A stretch of DNA of 64,000 bases, taken from assembly GCA_037074705.1 (NCBI GenBank), contig CM073591.1:91609532-91673531 (forward strand), read 5' to 3'. Made by a program: the position numbers and the translations under genes. Below, one piece after another: positions 46,636-57,517 of the stretch. The notes under the pieces are model-generated. The model saw only the letters and a program-made list of their open reading frames with translations, did no database searches and was not told the origin of the DNA. This DNA is from Zhengitettix transpicula. Taxonomy: Eukaryota; Arthropoda; Insecta; Orthoptera; Tetrigidae. Positions within the stretch are counted from its first letter, which is position 1, and every line of letters starts with the position of its first letter.

Positions 46636-46892
46636 ATAGCAAGTCGTGTCACATGCGCTGTAGATGGAGGGAGAAGGTGGAGGGGAGCATTGCCGTCAGC
46701 TGGGAACTTTCCCTTGGGGGCACCTGGAACCACTATCATTCGTAAAAACCTTAATTATATTCTTTGGAACGGGATATACAGACAGCAACACACCCAATAC
46801 TTATGTTCGTGAGGAACTGAGCTCCGGCCTGCCCGTACTACAATAACAGGGCAGTGGCCCACTGCGCATCTTATCTTGACACGACTTGCTAT
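46636..46892. mobile_element. Small terminal-inverted-repeat element (MITE-like)
   Basis: Perfect 16 bp inverted repeats ATAGCAAGTCGTGTCA at 46636-46651 and its complement at 46877-46892, with weaker inner pairing (ATGCGC/GCGCAT). The interior is GC-richer than its surroundings and non-coding. No clear target duplication. Could be a nonautonomous DNA transposon. Confidence 0.6.
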
Positions 46893-47341
46893 TTATAGCG
46901 ACCTATACATAACTATTAATAAGTGTAAACAAAAATAAATTTTAAATTATTTACAGGACTGCAACATAAAATTAAACTGAGTTCGGAATAACGCCCTTTA
47001 ATTTTAATGAAGATACGTGTTTGACGTTTTAGGATTAACCAGATTTTATAGTCTTATATTTTATTTATATTTGCTCACTAGTTTAATAAAGCTTGGTATA
47101 TCGGAATCTTAGGACTATATAAGAAGTGAAAGAGTTTAATATGACAAAGATAATAAATCAAGGGATGGTAAAACCATGAAAATATTGAAAATACAAGAGA
47201 AAATAATGTTTAACAGTTCATAGCTGTTATTCCAATGCGATGGTGTAACTGAAGATATTATTTTTCAAATGAAATTAATGAACATAAAACTATTTTAAAT
47301 TAACGTCCAAAATTATTCAGTTGTTTCCAAACATACGAGCC
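46893..47341. other. AT-rich spacer
   Basis: Nothing recognised. Confidence 0.3.
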
Positions 47342-48160
47342 ATGTTCAGAAAGTTAGTGTACTAAGACCGTAACAGGCTGTGATTTTTTTTGGGTTGGCA
47401 ACACTGAGTAGCAGAGGGGAATATCTTGACAGAGCGAGCATCGCAGACAGACTGTAGTACGTAAACTCACGCTGTAGTTTCCAGTTGCGTAAAAGACTTT
47501 GGTAAAAAATCCCGCCAAGTGAAAGCCACGTGCTTCCTATTCGCGTAAGGAATAATACCCACCGATTTTTTTCTCGAATCAAAACGGTTTACGGCGGAGG
47601 AGTTATGAACATAACCAGTGTGACAGTCGTAACCGTGGCTTCACACCGGCACACAAATCATGGCCGCAGTGTTTTGGGAATTGGTCGAATTTCTGCCTCA
47701 GAGGGATACCATAAATTCACAACTATATTGTGAATCCTAAAAAAAACTCAAAAGGAACATTCAAAACAAACGGAGGGGAATGCTGACGAGAGGAGTGAGC
47801 TTGTCACGACTATGCCCGTCCTCACACAGCCTTAGCCACGAAGACGATCTTGGTCTCATTTGGTTGGATGTTTTGAACCATTATTCCCTTGATTTAATGC
47901 CTTCAAGTTATTTTTTAACCTCCCTGAAGGCGCACGCGGGTGTAATTTAATTTTCATCCGACGAGCAGGAGCAGAAAGTGGTCCTGAAATGGGGAAAGGA
48001 TCTGGCGGGAGAATATTCGAGGAGAGCATAAAGAAGCTTATGCCACGGATATGTGGAAAAATAGTCAACAAGTATATAAACAATACTCAGTAATTTATTT
48101 TCAAATACACTTTTTTCAAAAAAAAAATATAAAAATCTAGTACACTTCCTTTCTGAACAT
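47342..48160 (+). mobile_element. Second mariner-like transposon, defective
   Basis: Inverted ends 47342-47364 and 48138-48160 (23 bp, two mismatches) starting ATGTTCAGAAAG. About 819 bp, shorter than a full mariner of roughly 1.3 kb. Transposase fragments on the plus strand include FFSRIKTVYGGG, EDDLGLIWLDVLNHYSLDLMP and SYFLTSLKAHAGV near 47840-47940. The third catalytic Asp site reads SSYF instead of SDYF, and stops interrupt the frame. Its ends and protein differ from the mariner at 15636, so it is another lineage. Confidence 0.8.
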
Positions 48161-50084
48161 TCCTTTTATATATTTATTTAAAAAAATATCGATTAGCATA
48201 AATAAATTTTAGATTAATAACACAAATATTATTCCAGATTGATGAGTGAAATGTTGCATATTAAATCTAATGATTGAGCCATTAATGTAAAAAATTTCAA
48301 TAGAATTTATGATTCCTTGCTATTGAAATATGTTTATTGAAAATTTTTTTTTTTATTTATATTGCTGTTTTAAATTCAAAAATACTTTCAATAACTATGT
48401 AAATAGATCAGTCATTTCGGCCGCAAGGTATCCGAATTGCGCCTTAGAAATTTAGGTTCCTCTACGTCTCATATAATTAATTGTAAGTAATGTTCTATAC
48501 ATATTTACATAATTGTATTATAAATTATCAAGTTTGAAAAATTTTTTTAGCTTGGAATTTTTAGATAACGAATTTAAAATTGTATAATTTAATTGAATGT
48601 TACAGCAACTGAAGAGATCCAAAAAAATAAGGGATAAAACGTCGTGTCTGTTTTAATGTTTTTTCTATTACAATGTTTTAAATTTTTATTCATAATAAAA
48701 GTTCTGACTTAATAGACTGATGTTTCTTTCTTAATTTAATTAAGTCAGATAAATAAATTATGTTTGATTAAAATCAAAAGTGTAGTGCAAATAATCCAAT
48801 ATAATTATTTTTAATATTTATAGACGATGAAGAACAATGTAGTGTCACATAAAATTACACATGTGATTAAATACCGCCAAAAGAATACATTTCGGAAAGA
48901 TGCTACATTCATATATTAGCATCTTTGCTCGTGCAGTGACACCATGAGCGGGAGAAAGGAGCGAAAGCTTTGCAAGTCACACGACGACAAATCAGTAAGG
49001 AGCCGCTTCATAGGGTAATCAGATCAATCCCCGAATTGATTATTTTTCCTCAAAATATGGAATACCCGATATTGCGACTTAGGTCTATATGTTACAATGA
49101 GTTGCTTTTTCATTGACAAAACATCTCGTTTGCACTTATCGCTGTTTTTCGCATAAGAGAATTTAAATGAAGAACTATTTGTGTTCATGTCATCATAGTT
49201 GCCTTCGCAGTACTTTGACGCATTCAGGACTTTCTTCAGTTAAAACTGTATTATTTGTACTGTTTTCCCAGTACCGAAGTTGCTTACAATTGATCAGTGG
49301 TTATTAAAATTTTACCACGTATTTTACAGTTAGTTGTTATAGTGAATACAGGAAAAATGCTCATTTTTACTCTGTTCCGGTATTTCTTAATCTCTGTGGA
49401 AGTAATTAGATCCCACTATAGGTAAATGGACTGAATTGGTGCTCTAATTTATCCATAATGAGCATAAATAATGTACTTGAATGCTTATGCAAATGTTTTC
49501 ACTTATTTATGTACGGTAGTTTGCTAAAAAGCCGACACCCATTAATGATCCTTACTAATAGTAATAATCCTATTTGCTAATAGTACGCAGCTAATACACA
49601 CAAGTTTCTATCTAGCACAGTCATTGTTTAAAATAGCTCAAAATGTTTGTAATTTACAAGTATTTAGTTATTTACTAGTGTTATAGTTATAATTCAGTTA
49701 TTTTATACAATGCTATGTTTCATTAAAATGTTTTTATCAAAAATAGAAATTTTCAATTCGCTGGGGATTTTATTTTAAACTGTTATGTGTTTACAAAAGG
49801 ATCCTTATTTGCAGATTTTCTTTCATTATGCTCTCAAAGACAATCATTTTTGATCATAATGTTATGAGGATGTATATTTTCATTTGTTGTCAGTGTTTTC
49901 CATTATATCTAACTAATAATAATACTTAATTTATTACAGCGAAACAACAATCAATATTTAATTACTTTCATATTAAACTAAAATGAACACCAGGACACAT
50001 TCTACGTCCTTGAAGCTAAATTGGATCTTTGGAATATAACATTATTATTATTAGTAATGTTGCTGGCACGTGACGCAGTTAGGA
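48161..50084. other. Unassigned AT-rich region
   Basis: Nothing recognised. Confidence 0.35.
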
Positions 50085-50700
50085 TGTAAGCGGAGCAGAG
50101 AACAATGAGGAATTATTCTAACTACGATATGTGCCTAAAAGGGCAGATTGTTATCCGGCAATTGGGAACGATCATCTTGGAAACACCGACGCTGATCGGC
50201 GGTTCGCGTGCTACTGCCGTGAGCATCTATGGAAAGACTTTTGAGAACGGCGGAACGAAGAAGAGTAGGCAACAAGGTGTTGGATGGACGTCAACGCCTC
50301 ATCATAGATTGTAATCTGAGATAGACCTAACTGCAGAGTACAATGCTGGTGCATGCTCTAGTATTTCGGAGCCCACCGTCAAGCACATTGTTCTACATGG
50401 GGTTCCGCAGCAGGTTCCCTGATTAACTGAAGGCCATTGTCAATTGTGATTGCAGTGGACACGGGATCATGGACCAATGGAAACGTGTCGCTTGGTCGAA
50501 TGAATCACGTTTTCTGTTACATCAGTTCGATAGTCGTGTCCGGATTCGCCGTCTTCCAGGGAAAGGCAGTATTATGCTATGGGAACTTTAATCTAGACTC
50601 CTATGGGTTAACCTGTGGTAGTCGCCGAAGGCATCGTATGAAATTATTGCGCACCACCTGCTTCCGTATTAAGCAGGTGGTTATAATGTTTTTGCTTATA
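50085..50700 (+). pseudogene. Tc1-like transposase remnant
   Basis: Plus strand, in several frames: FENGGTKKSRQQGVGWTS near 50240-50290, TAEYNAGACSSISEPTVK near 50325-50380, then DQWKRVAWSNESRFLLHQFD with SRVRIRRLPG near 50465-50560. WSNESRF is a degenerate form of the W-S/T-DE-S motif carrying the first catalytic Asp of Tc1 transposases (here Asn). A short stem CCACCTGC...GCAGGTGG then TTATAATGTTTTTGCT at 50653-50695 looks like a Tc1-type right end. The left end is not found. Dead. Confidence 0.7.
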
Positions 50701-52640
50701 AATGTATATATCTCCAGAAATTCACGTAAATATTCGCATCGCCGGTCACGGTATCGGCACAAATAATTCTCCCCTCCGTTAATGCATATTCATAGAACAA
50801 ACTTCCTTCAAATTTGCGAAATCCAATCAGTATTTACAGGCACAACACTATAAATAATTAATTACATCTGACAATCGGCAATGACCAACGCTACGAAGTT
50901 ATGGTTCAACATAAAGGAACTGCACACAATTACATCGAAAACTCAAAAATCGACATAAGTCAACTTGTAACTGCTATTTAATTCCTGGCACTACTGGATT
51001 TGAATACCAATTATGGTTTAAATAAATGGTTTTAGAGTTATAAATGAGTTTACGAAGGAAATCACCAGAATAATAATTTGTGATGAAGTGCGATTTTTTT
51101 TAAAAAAAAATCGAATTACAGAACAATAATTTTTATTATTTATTGATTAAAGGAGACCGTCTTACAAATTTATGAAATAAAGTGCTCGAGATATTATTGG
51201 TCGAAGTATACAAAAAGATTATGCATATCTACGACTCACTTGGTTCAAAAGAATCGATGAACCTTGAGACAGATTAAAGCTAAATAAACTTTGAATTATC
51301 ACAACCGTTAAATTTACTTAAGACAGGATCTGAGCAGACGAAATGATTAGTTTATTACGCTTAATACTAAACAGACTTCAGTTACGTATAATCAATTTCG
51401 CCTTTTTTTACTGAAAATGTACAAAATATTAAATTTTATAAAATATATAGTTTCATAATTGTGGTGTACAGTTGATCAGTAAAAAAACAGGTAACTCATT
51501 TTTATGCTGAAATATTAATTGAAAACGCTAACAATGTCGCGTTAAAAAGGGATAGAGGGATCAAAGAGCATTTGGAAATTTTATTAGTACAGGTTTAAGG
51601 AAAGTAGAAATCTGTTTGTGACTAGATGTAGGAGGCGAAGGAGAGATTCGTCTTTGTGCAGCCCTGACCCTTTCACTCAGTGGCTACCTTGCGCTCTTTC
51701 GAAATCGGAGATTTTCTCCTCTTTTCACCTTCGCGAGGTTCATTGTCATTTTCTACGTGGTGGTGCATCACTGCCGGTTTCCTTGGGAACGCCGCTGATC
51801 AACTGGCATGACTGTATACTGCTGTCGTAACCAAATGAAAATTTCCTTTTTCATTCTTAATCACATTTAATACCGAAAGAAGAGAAATGTAGTGATGCAA
51901 CAGTTGACGGTGATACAAGATGAATTCTGCTAGAGCATCTCAAATAATTTATTTAATAATTATCAGTACACTTCTACATGTTAATGATTTGTACCACGAA
52001 TAATATAGAGTCTGTATTGAATTTCTTGCCATGTTCTTCGTAGCAATCCGTTGGCAAGGTTTGTCATTCGGCATCAGATGTGGCAGAATTTGCACTTTGT
52101 AAGCATACAAACGAAATCGCTGGTGTACTACATGTTGTGATGAACGACAAACCATGTCGACAACAATTGGCTACAGGTATGCTACACCGTAATGAACATG
52201 GCAAGAATTATGAACAATATGGCCAAAAAACAGACCTCACAAGAATAAAAACAGGTACAACGTTTCTTCAACAGATTTGTGAACCTTCTCAAATACCCGA
52301 ACAAGAAACCGGGAAACTTCGGTGTGCTGGTGTTTATAGCTGCCCAAAGACGATAAGAGTCAAGTGAGTAACAAAAGATCGTAGACTTTGCTCTAAGAGA
52401 ATTTCGTTTATGAATTTTAATGTGAACCATTTCCGAAATTAGCCTTTGATAATAATTGGATTCAACGTCAATGATCTTAATTTTGCTCCAGTTTATATTG
52501 GGTTGTTTTACATATATGTGTTTCGTGATCACAGAATGCTTGTCATTAGGTAACTTGTAATTCGCTATGTGTTCTTTGATCCTCGTCTAAAGAGTCAATA
52601 ATAACAGAATTGCGATCACTACAGCTGATTTTGTATACTA
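50701..52640. other. Unassigned region
   Basis: Open frames at 51618-51830 and 52080-52367 have no domain I recognise. Confidence 0.3.
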
Positions 52641-52654
52641 CAAAACGCGTGTCT

Positions 52655-52901
52655 AACTAACTCCTTCGCTCGACAGCCCCGAAGGGCCTTGGCCTACCGA
52701 CGGCTGCCAGACTGTCATCTTACATGACACATTCTGGATTTAGAAGTGACACCTGGTCAGAGTGTCGATTCTCCCACAGCCTTAACCCCAGTTTTATTGA
52801 CCAGGACGACCACAAACATCCATGCCCATGCCGGGATTCGAAACCGGGGACCTCTGTGATGCGAGGCAATGACGCTGGCCATTACACCACAGCAGGCCAG
52901 C
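52655..52901 (-). mobile_element. tRNA-derived SINE, full copy with target duplication
   Basis: Minus strand: A-box-like TGGTGTAATGGCC, B-box region at 52833-52845, then a body matching the SINE at 38737-38993 and a GGCTGTCGAGCGAAGG end. Flanked by a 14 bp duplication with one mismatch (CAAAAYGCGTGTCT) at 52641-52654 and 52902-52915. Confidence 0.85.
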
Positions 52902-52990
52902 CAAAATGCGTGTCTTCCGGTTGTAAATTATCTTTGCCGTCAGTGAATTGGTGGATCTATACATAATACCACTATTATACTGGTGTAACA

Positions 52991-53520
52991 TTTTTTTTTA
53001 ACGAGGGTAGGTGAAAATTCTTCAAAAAGACACCGGTAGCAGTCCGCACTACACGGTATTGTGGGATTTTTACCCACTCAAAAACACCTGCCTTATCATC
53101 GATGAGCAATTATTGCTTCCTACGGAACTGCAGTTAAATATTACTTCGTAGGAAGCGGTCTTAGCTGTGGCTCTTTCTCCTATTATGGACTACTCTCCGT
53201 TTCAATTATTCGTAGCTCCTTTATAACCATAGCGGCGTGTTTGCAGATGGCCTTCTACTTGTCTGCTGACTCTAGCATAACAGAAATCAGATTGACAGGT
53301 GTTATTTAAATCTTTACTTCGTCTCTAAGAATATTTCTTAGATTTTCAGAATGAGGGCATTTGAAAAAAGCATCTTCAACGTCTTCCTCCTCCTTACGAC
53401 AGTTCAAGCACAGGGGCTGTCCACTGTCTTGAACCTATAGAGAACAATTTGTGTAACAATTTGGAGATGTTTATGTGTAATCCCCTGCAGTACAGTGCGG
53501 AAAAATAATCTTAATTTAGG
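52991..53520 (-). pseudogene. Non-LTR retrotransposon 3' fragment (LINE D), related to LINE C
   Basis: Minus strand. YRFKTVDSPC, then CRKEEEDVEDAFFKCPHSEN after a one-base shift (about 53430-53340), is the Cys-His knuckle tail also seen in LINE C. The 3'UTR down to a T-run at 52991 matches 40661-40860 in layout (GGGTGGGT-like end, palindromic paired segments, CCCACT). 5'-truncated and frameshifted. Confidence 0.7.
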
Positions 53521-53613
53521 GAACAATAAGAGGTTTGGCAATAGGAGAATATAAAAGGTGTTTGAGTCTATTTTCTATTCTTGTCTTTTTTTTTACCATA
53601 TTGTTCATAATCA

Positions 53614-53615
<2 letters not shown>

Positions 53616-53650
<35 letters not shown>
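53616..53650. repeat. (AT)n microsatellite
   Basis: Uninterrupted AT dinucleotides. It produces the Ile-Tyr runs of apparent open frames here, which are not genes. Confidence 0.95.
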
Positions 53651-53654
<4 letters not shown>

Positions 53655-53774
53655 GTCGTAAGATACAATTTCATTGTCATATCTACTGTAGTTTTTTTTC
53701 CTGGGCCTTTGAAATGTGGTTTGAACGGGACACCTGTACGATAGAATAAAAATCAGGAGTACGTCTTCATTTCC

Positions 53775-54585
53775 TGATCCAACTTTATTAATTACTAGCT
53801 GGGTGCCCGGCGTTGCCCGAGATGTCATTTATCTATAACCCCCGATATGACTCCAATTTCGGCTGTTTTTCCGCAATTTTTATGTAACGCTACTCGAACC
53901 CTAATCATTATAATTAACTCTGAAAAATATTTCTTCAACGCAAATATCTGCCGTGTTTGCATGTTCCAAAATTTGCACCCCGCTACCCCTGCATCTGAGG
54001 GGTAAATGCCAATTTGAATGTCGTAACTAAACACAGTGACTTCCATAACCTTTGATTTGACTCCAATCTCGGTTGTATTCGCGTTATTTTACTGTAAAGC
54101 ATCTCCACCCCAAACCCGAAGGGTGTCCTTTTCACAGGGCGTAGGGGATGAAAATTGTATTCAGATAACATTGGTAGAAACACTATCAATATCTTTGACC
54201 CCTAAAAATATTTATCCGACTCAAATATCGGCTGTTTTAGTATGTTTAAATATTTCGACCCCCGCTTCTGGGGGTGGAAGACGCGTCTCACCCCGACGGT
54301 GTTTGTTTCCTGGTCGCAAAGAACACGTGTACGAAATTTGGTGAAAATTGCTCGACTGGTGTAGATTTGTATTTTATTTAGAAAACGTTTGTATGGGAAA
54401 TAGAAAAGGGCTGTTTTTAGGGTTTTTCCGGAAATTATTCGATTTTTTCTCGCCTTTTAAACCCTCCCTCGACCTCCACGAACATTTCAAGACTAAGATA
54501 AGATAAATCCGTTCAGCCGTTCTCGAGTTTTAGTGAGACTAACGAACAGCAATTCATTTTTATATATATAGAAGATGTGTAAGGC
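53775..54585 (+). repeat. Unclassified interspersed repeat with internal paragraphs
   Basis: Starts TTACTAGCTGGGTGCCCGGC and ends CCGTTCAGCCGTT...TTTTTATATATATAGAAG. Both ends are of a kind common in arthropod retroelements. The interior repeats a loose paragraph (AATMTCGGCTGTTTT, then a gap, then TTTCGACCCC and CTGGGGG-like) about four times. No intact frame. I cannot name the family. Confidence 0.5.
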
Positions 54586-56717
54586 GAGTTATTACTTAGA
54601 AATTATTCCTTTACGGAAATAAAATATGCTTGGAATTGAAAGATCATTACATATAAGTTAGTGTTGAAACGAAACATTTTTGAGGTGCGTTATACTGTCA
54701 AAGCTGAAGCGCTTACTTTCCAAATGCTTCATGCCGCAGAGGAGGATATCGCCGTTAGTAGCTCTTGCTCGCACCATAATTCAGTATCTTCTTGTCAATC
54801 GACCTTCGTCATTGATTGTATAGGTCTCCCTATTTTCTTTTGACCCAAACCGTTAATCTGTCTCTCGGAGACACGCAGACTCACCCTTAAAAAATCTGAC
54901 GCAGGTTACCAAAACCTTTGGACAGAATGTATTCAAATTACCTGTGTTTTGATCCGGTTTGTTTTCTGTGAATTTCTCCAATGTTCGATTTAAATTTTTA
55001 TCTAGAAAATGTCCAGTTAACCATCCGCGAAATGGAGAATTGTGTTGTTGAGTAAAACTGGATACTTATTCCTTCGACAAGTTATCACAACGATAATATT
55101 ACTTGAAAATGACCTGCGTGTAATTGTTCTGTTACTCCCCTCCGGTACTTGGAACAACACGAATGATTTGCTTTAGAGTATTTCGGGAAATTCCCTGGAC
55201 ATATCCATTTTTTGCAAGCATTACACCTCAAAAAGACAGCTTATAAGTTTATTTCTATTAATTCTGAGTTGTTGTGATCGTCGTTCAAGACGAACCTTCT
55301 TTTCTTTGATGTTGATAGAATTTTTTGAATCGGTCAGTATTGAAAAACCAGAGTTATATAATGCCATGTTCATGATAAAAAAGACTGCGAATTCCATATT
55401 TATCATATAGTAATAACAAGAAAAATGAATAACCACAAGCAGACGTAGACGACGTTCTTGACCGTACGTAACCTTTTGATCCTCCAGAAAAACTTTTATA
55501 ATTTTTGTTTATATAATATAAAGGTTCTTTGTGTAACGTGTTTAAATGTTTGTAATGAACAAGTATTGCTGACTGAATAATTATTCGTTTTATTTTGAAT
55601 TATTTACAAATTAAATTCATTTTTAGTAAAATCTATTATTATAAGTTAGGCATTGTTTGGCGCCTGTTAAAAACAGCGGTTAATTAATACAGTGTAACTT
55701 TACTGACTTGGCGCCAGAACTAAATTCTTAAATTGAGTGAAACAGACATTTTTATTGGAATATTTTTCATTGCAGCAGTTCAATAGAATTTATGTCATTG
55801 CTGAATTTATCAGAATATCGGAACGTGCATCATAATAATACGAGTGAGAAGACACTGCGATGGACACGTCAACTATGACCAAATGTACCAGATTCTGCTG
55901 TGAAAACGTTTAAAAAGTTTTATTTATCAATGTACAACAAGAAGTTTCCATATAAAATTCTGAAAATTATCTCTGTCTTAGGTAGAAAACTGAGGAAACT
56001 ACTGCGTGAGACGAGTAGACTGGAGCAGTCTCCGCAAAAATTCGCAACGGGCGAATTATGTCATTCTGTACGTGGTGATGAGAAGTAGAACCGGAGAAGA
56101 ACGCAGAGCTCTACTCGGGAGCTGCGTGCTAGAAACTGCTCCACGTGCTGATTTTGGGGACAACAAACTTTATATGGAGCCGAAAGCGTCACAGAAGAAC
56201 CATTCCCGATCAGAGAACGACAATTCGCCGTGAGGATGCCGAAGTGAAACATTATCACTTTTGAAAACAATTCAACTAACTGTAAGCTACGAAACACTTT
56301 ATCTTAATTTTCTGTTAAATGCCTTCATCCATCTCAATAATATGCAGTAAAATTTTAAAAGCTCAATTTTTGGATTGGCAAAACACGACCCACAATATCT
56401 TAATGAGAGAGGTCTCACGAATATAATAGTAAATTTAAAGACGAAAAAATGGTAATTTTTAGTAAATTCATGTTAATACTTTCATGGTGGTATATAAAAA
56501 TTTGCAGTGAATCTGTTGGCGCTCAACAAAGTAAAAGAAAATCCCTCGTCCGAATAAGGTCTTAAATTTGATTAACTCAATCCATAAAAGAAAGCCCAAA
56601 TAAATCGTCTGAATAAGTGTAATCCGGACAAATCCAATTATGCTGCTCGGGAGACCAAAACATGACGTATTGAGGACAAGTGCTGGTTCGAGGCCATCTA
56701 CCCAGTTGACGTTCGTA
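54586..56717. other. Unassigned region
   Basis: Two TTGGCGCC motifs at about 55650 and 55710 resemble retroelement primer-site starts but lack context. No gene recognised. Confidence 0.3.
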
Positions 56718-57130
56718 TCTATATAATAAAAAAGGATGTAAATTTGTTTGTTTGTTTGTACGTTCTCTCCACAGATTTAAACGCGTGGACAGTTTGCAAC
56801 AAGACTTGGTATAGATATTCCTTCAAACACGGGGAACTACTGCGGGGATGAGAAACCCCTAGCATAAAGATGGATAAGAATGATCGCAGAAACCCACTTA
56901 AGTTAAACTAAGTTTGGTGCCATACTCAAATTCTATAATTAATTCAGTAATTTTGCGTAAAAAACCTTGATTTTGTCGTCTTATCAATCATGTTAATAAA
57001 TCAGCTGATTGTCTCCGCCCCCCCCCCTCCCCAACCCGGTATGTATAAGAACCTGCGAGCGGTTGGATGGTGTGACGTCAGCGAAATAGAACGGATGACA
57101 GTGAACATTAACTTTCATCTTATTCTTATC
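56718..57130. repeat. Probable interspersed repeat end
   Basis: CTATATAATAAAAAAGGATG followed by TTTGTTTGTTTGTTTGTACG is a typical arthropod repeat terminus, in the opposite sense to the 54570 end. A C-run lies at 57018-57027. Family unknown. Confidence 0.4.
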
Positions 57131-57447
57131 ACAAATTAACCTTAAGTTTTTTATGTTTTAATATATTACCGTGTATTTCTTCTATACGCAGGACACTGAA
57201 TGATACAATATAGGCCTAACAATATCGCAAGAGGTAAACAACTCCGTGTCCATAGCAATCGGTAAATAACCATACAAATTACATTAAATGATGCAGAAAG
57301 CATGTAAAATATCGAGACACCTGTTAATTGGTTAACAGGTAAGAAAATAACGGGAGAACGAAAAATAAACATGTTCCAACTATTCTTCTGTAAAGTTGGG
57401 TAAAAGTGGCGTAGTATCCTATACTTTCGAGATACAGATATATACAG

Positions 57448-57450
<3 letters not shown>

Positions 57451-57517
<67 letters not shown>
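57451..57517. repeat. (CA)n(TA)n compound microsatellite
   Basis: (CA)21 at 57451-57492 followed by (TA)n at 57493-57517. Confidence 0.95.

Noticed and set aside
53535..53828. Frames with Ile-Tyr runs.
   Set aside because: Produced by the (AT)n microsatellite at 53616-53650.
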